A DNA stretch of 24,490 nt, from IMG/VR virus record IMGVR_UViG_3300036945_000367, positions 1-24,490 of that record. The stretch is one strand, 5' to 3'. This DNA comes from a virus. A model generated the notes under the pieces. That model ran no database searches and was not told where the DNA came from. It saw nothing but the letters and a program-made list of their open reading frames with translations. Each line of letters opens with the position of its first letter. Position 1 is the stretch's first letter. The translations under genes and the position numbers were made by a program. Positions 23,646-24,490 of the stretch are shown here, in pieces.

Positions 23646-24375
23646 CATCGAGACCACACCAACAGAGTTTGGCGATAAAGGCTACTTAAAAGATGACATT
23701 ATCTTTTACGATAACTTTCTCACTGAAGAAGAGGCAGAAAAGATCATAGCTTTCTTCGAGGACCCAGAGCAGCCATGGAGCATGTCTGCATTCTTCGAGT
23801 CATACGGCATGAGTATTATGCCCCAGGACCCTTTGCTAGAGAAGTATGGGCTATCGATTGACTACCTAGGGACCTTGGCAGACCGCATGCACAAGGCGGT
23901 AGAGGATGCTCACCTGCGTCCAGTAAAGTCAGTATCTTCTCACGCCCAGAAGTGGAATGTTGGCGCATTTGCCCCTTTCCACTCGGACAACACCGACATG
24001 GAGGGGAACTGGTCGGCATGGGAGAAGAGTAAGCTTGTCTGCCTCCTCTACATCAACGATGATTATGAAGGCGGCGAGTTAAACTTCAGAGACCACCCTA
24101 TCAAGCTAAAGCCAAAGGCCAGGCAGCTAATCACGTTCCCTGGTGGCATCAACAATGTCCACGAAGTTACAGTAGTCGAAGGGTCAACCCGTCATACAAT
24201 TGGCGCTTTCTGGGACTACGCCGAATCCACATACTCCGAAGAACGCATAAAGGAGTGGGAGGACGAGATTTCCAAGGTCCGTGAAGAACAGAAGGTTATG
24301 CAGGACGAGTGGAAAGACCAGCTAGATAAGGGTGTACACCCCCTTACAGAAGGCGGAAGCCAGGGCGGCTACTAA
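23638..24375 (+). CDS. 2OG-Fe(II) oxygenase, prolyl-hydroxylase-like
   Basis: The last gene of the run encodes 245 residues. It shows DIIFYDNFLTEEEAEKIIAF (opening strand and helix), H115-S-D117, LYINDDYEGGELNF, KLKPKARQLITFPGG, the distal H175 (NVHEV) and R185 (TRHTIGAFWD). A C-terminal charged helix (residues about 200-232, EERIKEWEDEISKVREEQKV) may form a coiled coil, and the tail ends in Gly/Ser (TEGGSQGGY). The ATG follows AGGAGAAATTC inside the previous gene. No clear terminator follows before the promoter-like box at 24393, so transcripts may continue. Confidence 0.9.
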   Translation: MTNIETTPTEFGDKGYLKDDIIFYDNFLTEEEAEKIIAFFEDPEQPWSMSAFFESYGMSIMPQDPLLEKYGLSIDYLGTLADRMHKAVEDAHLRPVKSVSSHAQKWNVGAFAPFHSDNTDMEGNWSAWEKSKLVCLLYINDDYEGGELNFRDHPIKLKPKARQLITFPGGINNVHEVTVVEGSTRHTIGAFWDYAESTYSEERIKEWEDEISKVREEQKVMQDEWKDQLDKGVHPLTEGGSQGGY

Positions 24376-24392
24376 CTAGGTTTAGTAAAACT

Positions 24393-24412
24393 GCGGTAAA
24401 ATTATAGGGACT
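24393..24412 (+). promoter_or_regulatory. Promoter-like box, second copy
   Basis: GCGGTAAAATTATAGGGACT matches the box at 7550 in 18 of 20 positions; TAAAAT is the presumed -10. A start near 24409 would leave a leader of about 30 bases before the ATG at 24440, close to the spacing at 7550-7599. The similarity stops outside the box, which argues for a functional element rather than a copied gene start. Confidence 0.6.
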
Positions 24413-24439
24413 AGTCAAGCCCCCCTGTAAGGACTCGCA

Positions 24440-24490
24440 ATGGGTTATCTCCGCGGCAATATGCACGATCTGATTACGGACCAAGGATCT
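24440..24490 (+). CDS. Start of an unidentified gene, cut by the right edge
   Basis: An ATG preceded by TAAGGACTCGCA (AAGGA at good spacing) opens 17 codons, MGYLRGNMHDLITDQGS, to the end of the window. It stands 27 bases after the promoter-like box. QGS resembles the DQGSTLSR stretch of the 7599 protein, but this is too short to name a family. Confidence 0.6.
   Translation, partial: MGYLRGNMHDLITDQGS

Overview
The window looks like a piece of a tailed-phage genome, most probably a phage of Actinobacteria. The host call rests on a WhiB-type regulator, a DUF3039 zinc-binding protein, an FmdB-like zinc ribbon, and start codons that sit directly behind a -10 box as in leaderless mRNAs. No capsid, terminase or polymerase gene is present, so the phage group cannot be named from this piece. 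An aquatic origin is only a guess.

Left part (1-7530) is mostly minus strand. It starts with the 5' end of a probable tmRNA and a tRNA-Asn(GUU), then a lone 2-oxoglutarate/Fe(II) oxygenase (plus strand), a tiny basic protein, a conserved small protein and a holin-like membrane protein. Next come WhiB and FmdB, divergent from a PIN-PhoH ATPase. A complete class Ib ribonucleotide reductase operon nrdH-nrdI-nrdE-nrdF follows; it ends in a 16-residue cysteine-rich peptide and shares a bidirectional terminator with phoH. A DUF3039 gene lies upstream of nrdH.

Middle part (7550-15640) is a plus-strand tail/receptor-binding module. A promoter-like box is followed by a small beta-rich tail protein, a collagen-like protein, two proteins with Mtd-like N-termini, a long repetitive fibre, a short fibre-associated protein, and a protein with fibronectin-like domains, a long FFPP repeat and a C-terminal Hint (intein-like) domain. 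A strong terminator closes this module.

Right part (15700-24375) is a tightly packed plus-strand run of twelve genes, many with overlapping stop/start codons. Eight encode prolyl-4-hydroxylase-like 2OG/Fe(II) oxygenases with intact HxD...H...K/R motifs, one encodes a TauD/clavaminate-synthase-like oxygenase, two encode DUF6065-like proteins and one is unknown. With the lone gene at the left edge this makes ten 2OG/Fe(II) oxygenases in 24.5 kb. This array, next to a collagen-like and a proline-rich tail protein, is the most unusual part of the window; its substrates are unknown. A second copy of the promoter-like box at 24393 precedes a new gene that runs off the right edge.

Several regulatory structures are visible: repeated promoter boxes (7550, 24393, and a shorter form at 1510), leaderless-type starts at 158 and 7514, a structured leader in front of nrdH, a 12-bp inverted repeat that would hide the ribosome binding site of the 11610 gene, and a palindrome between fmdB and phoH.
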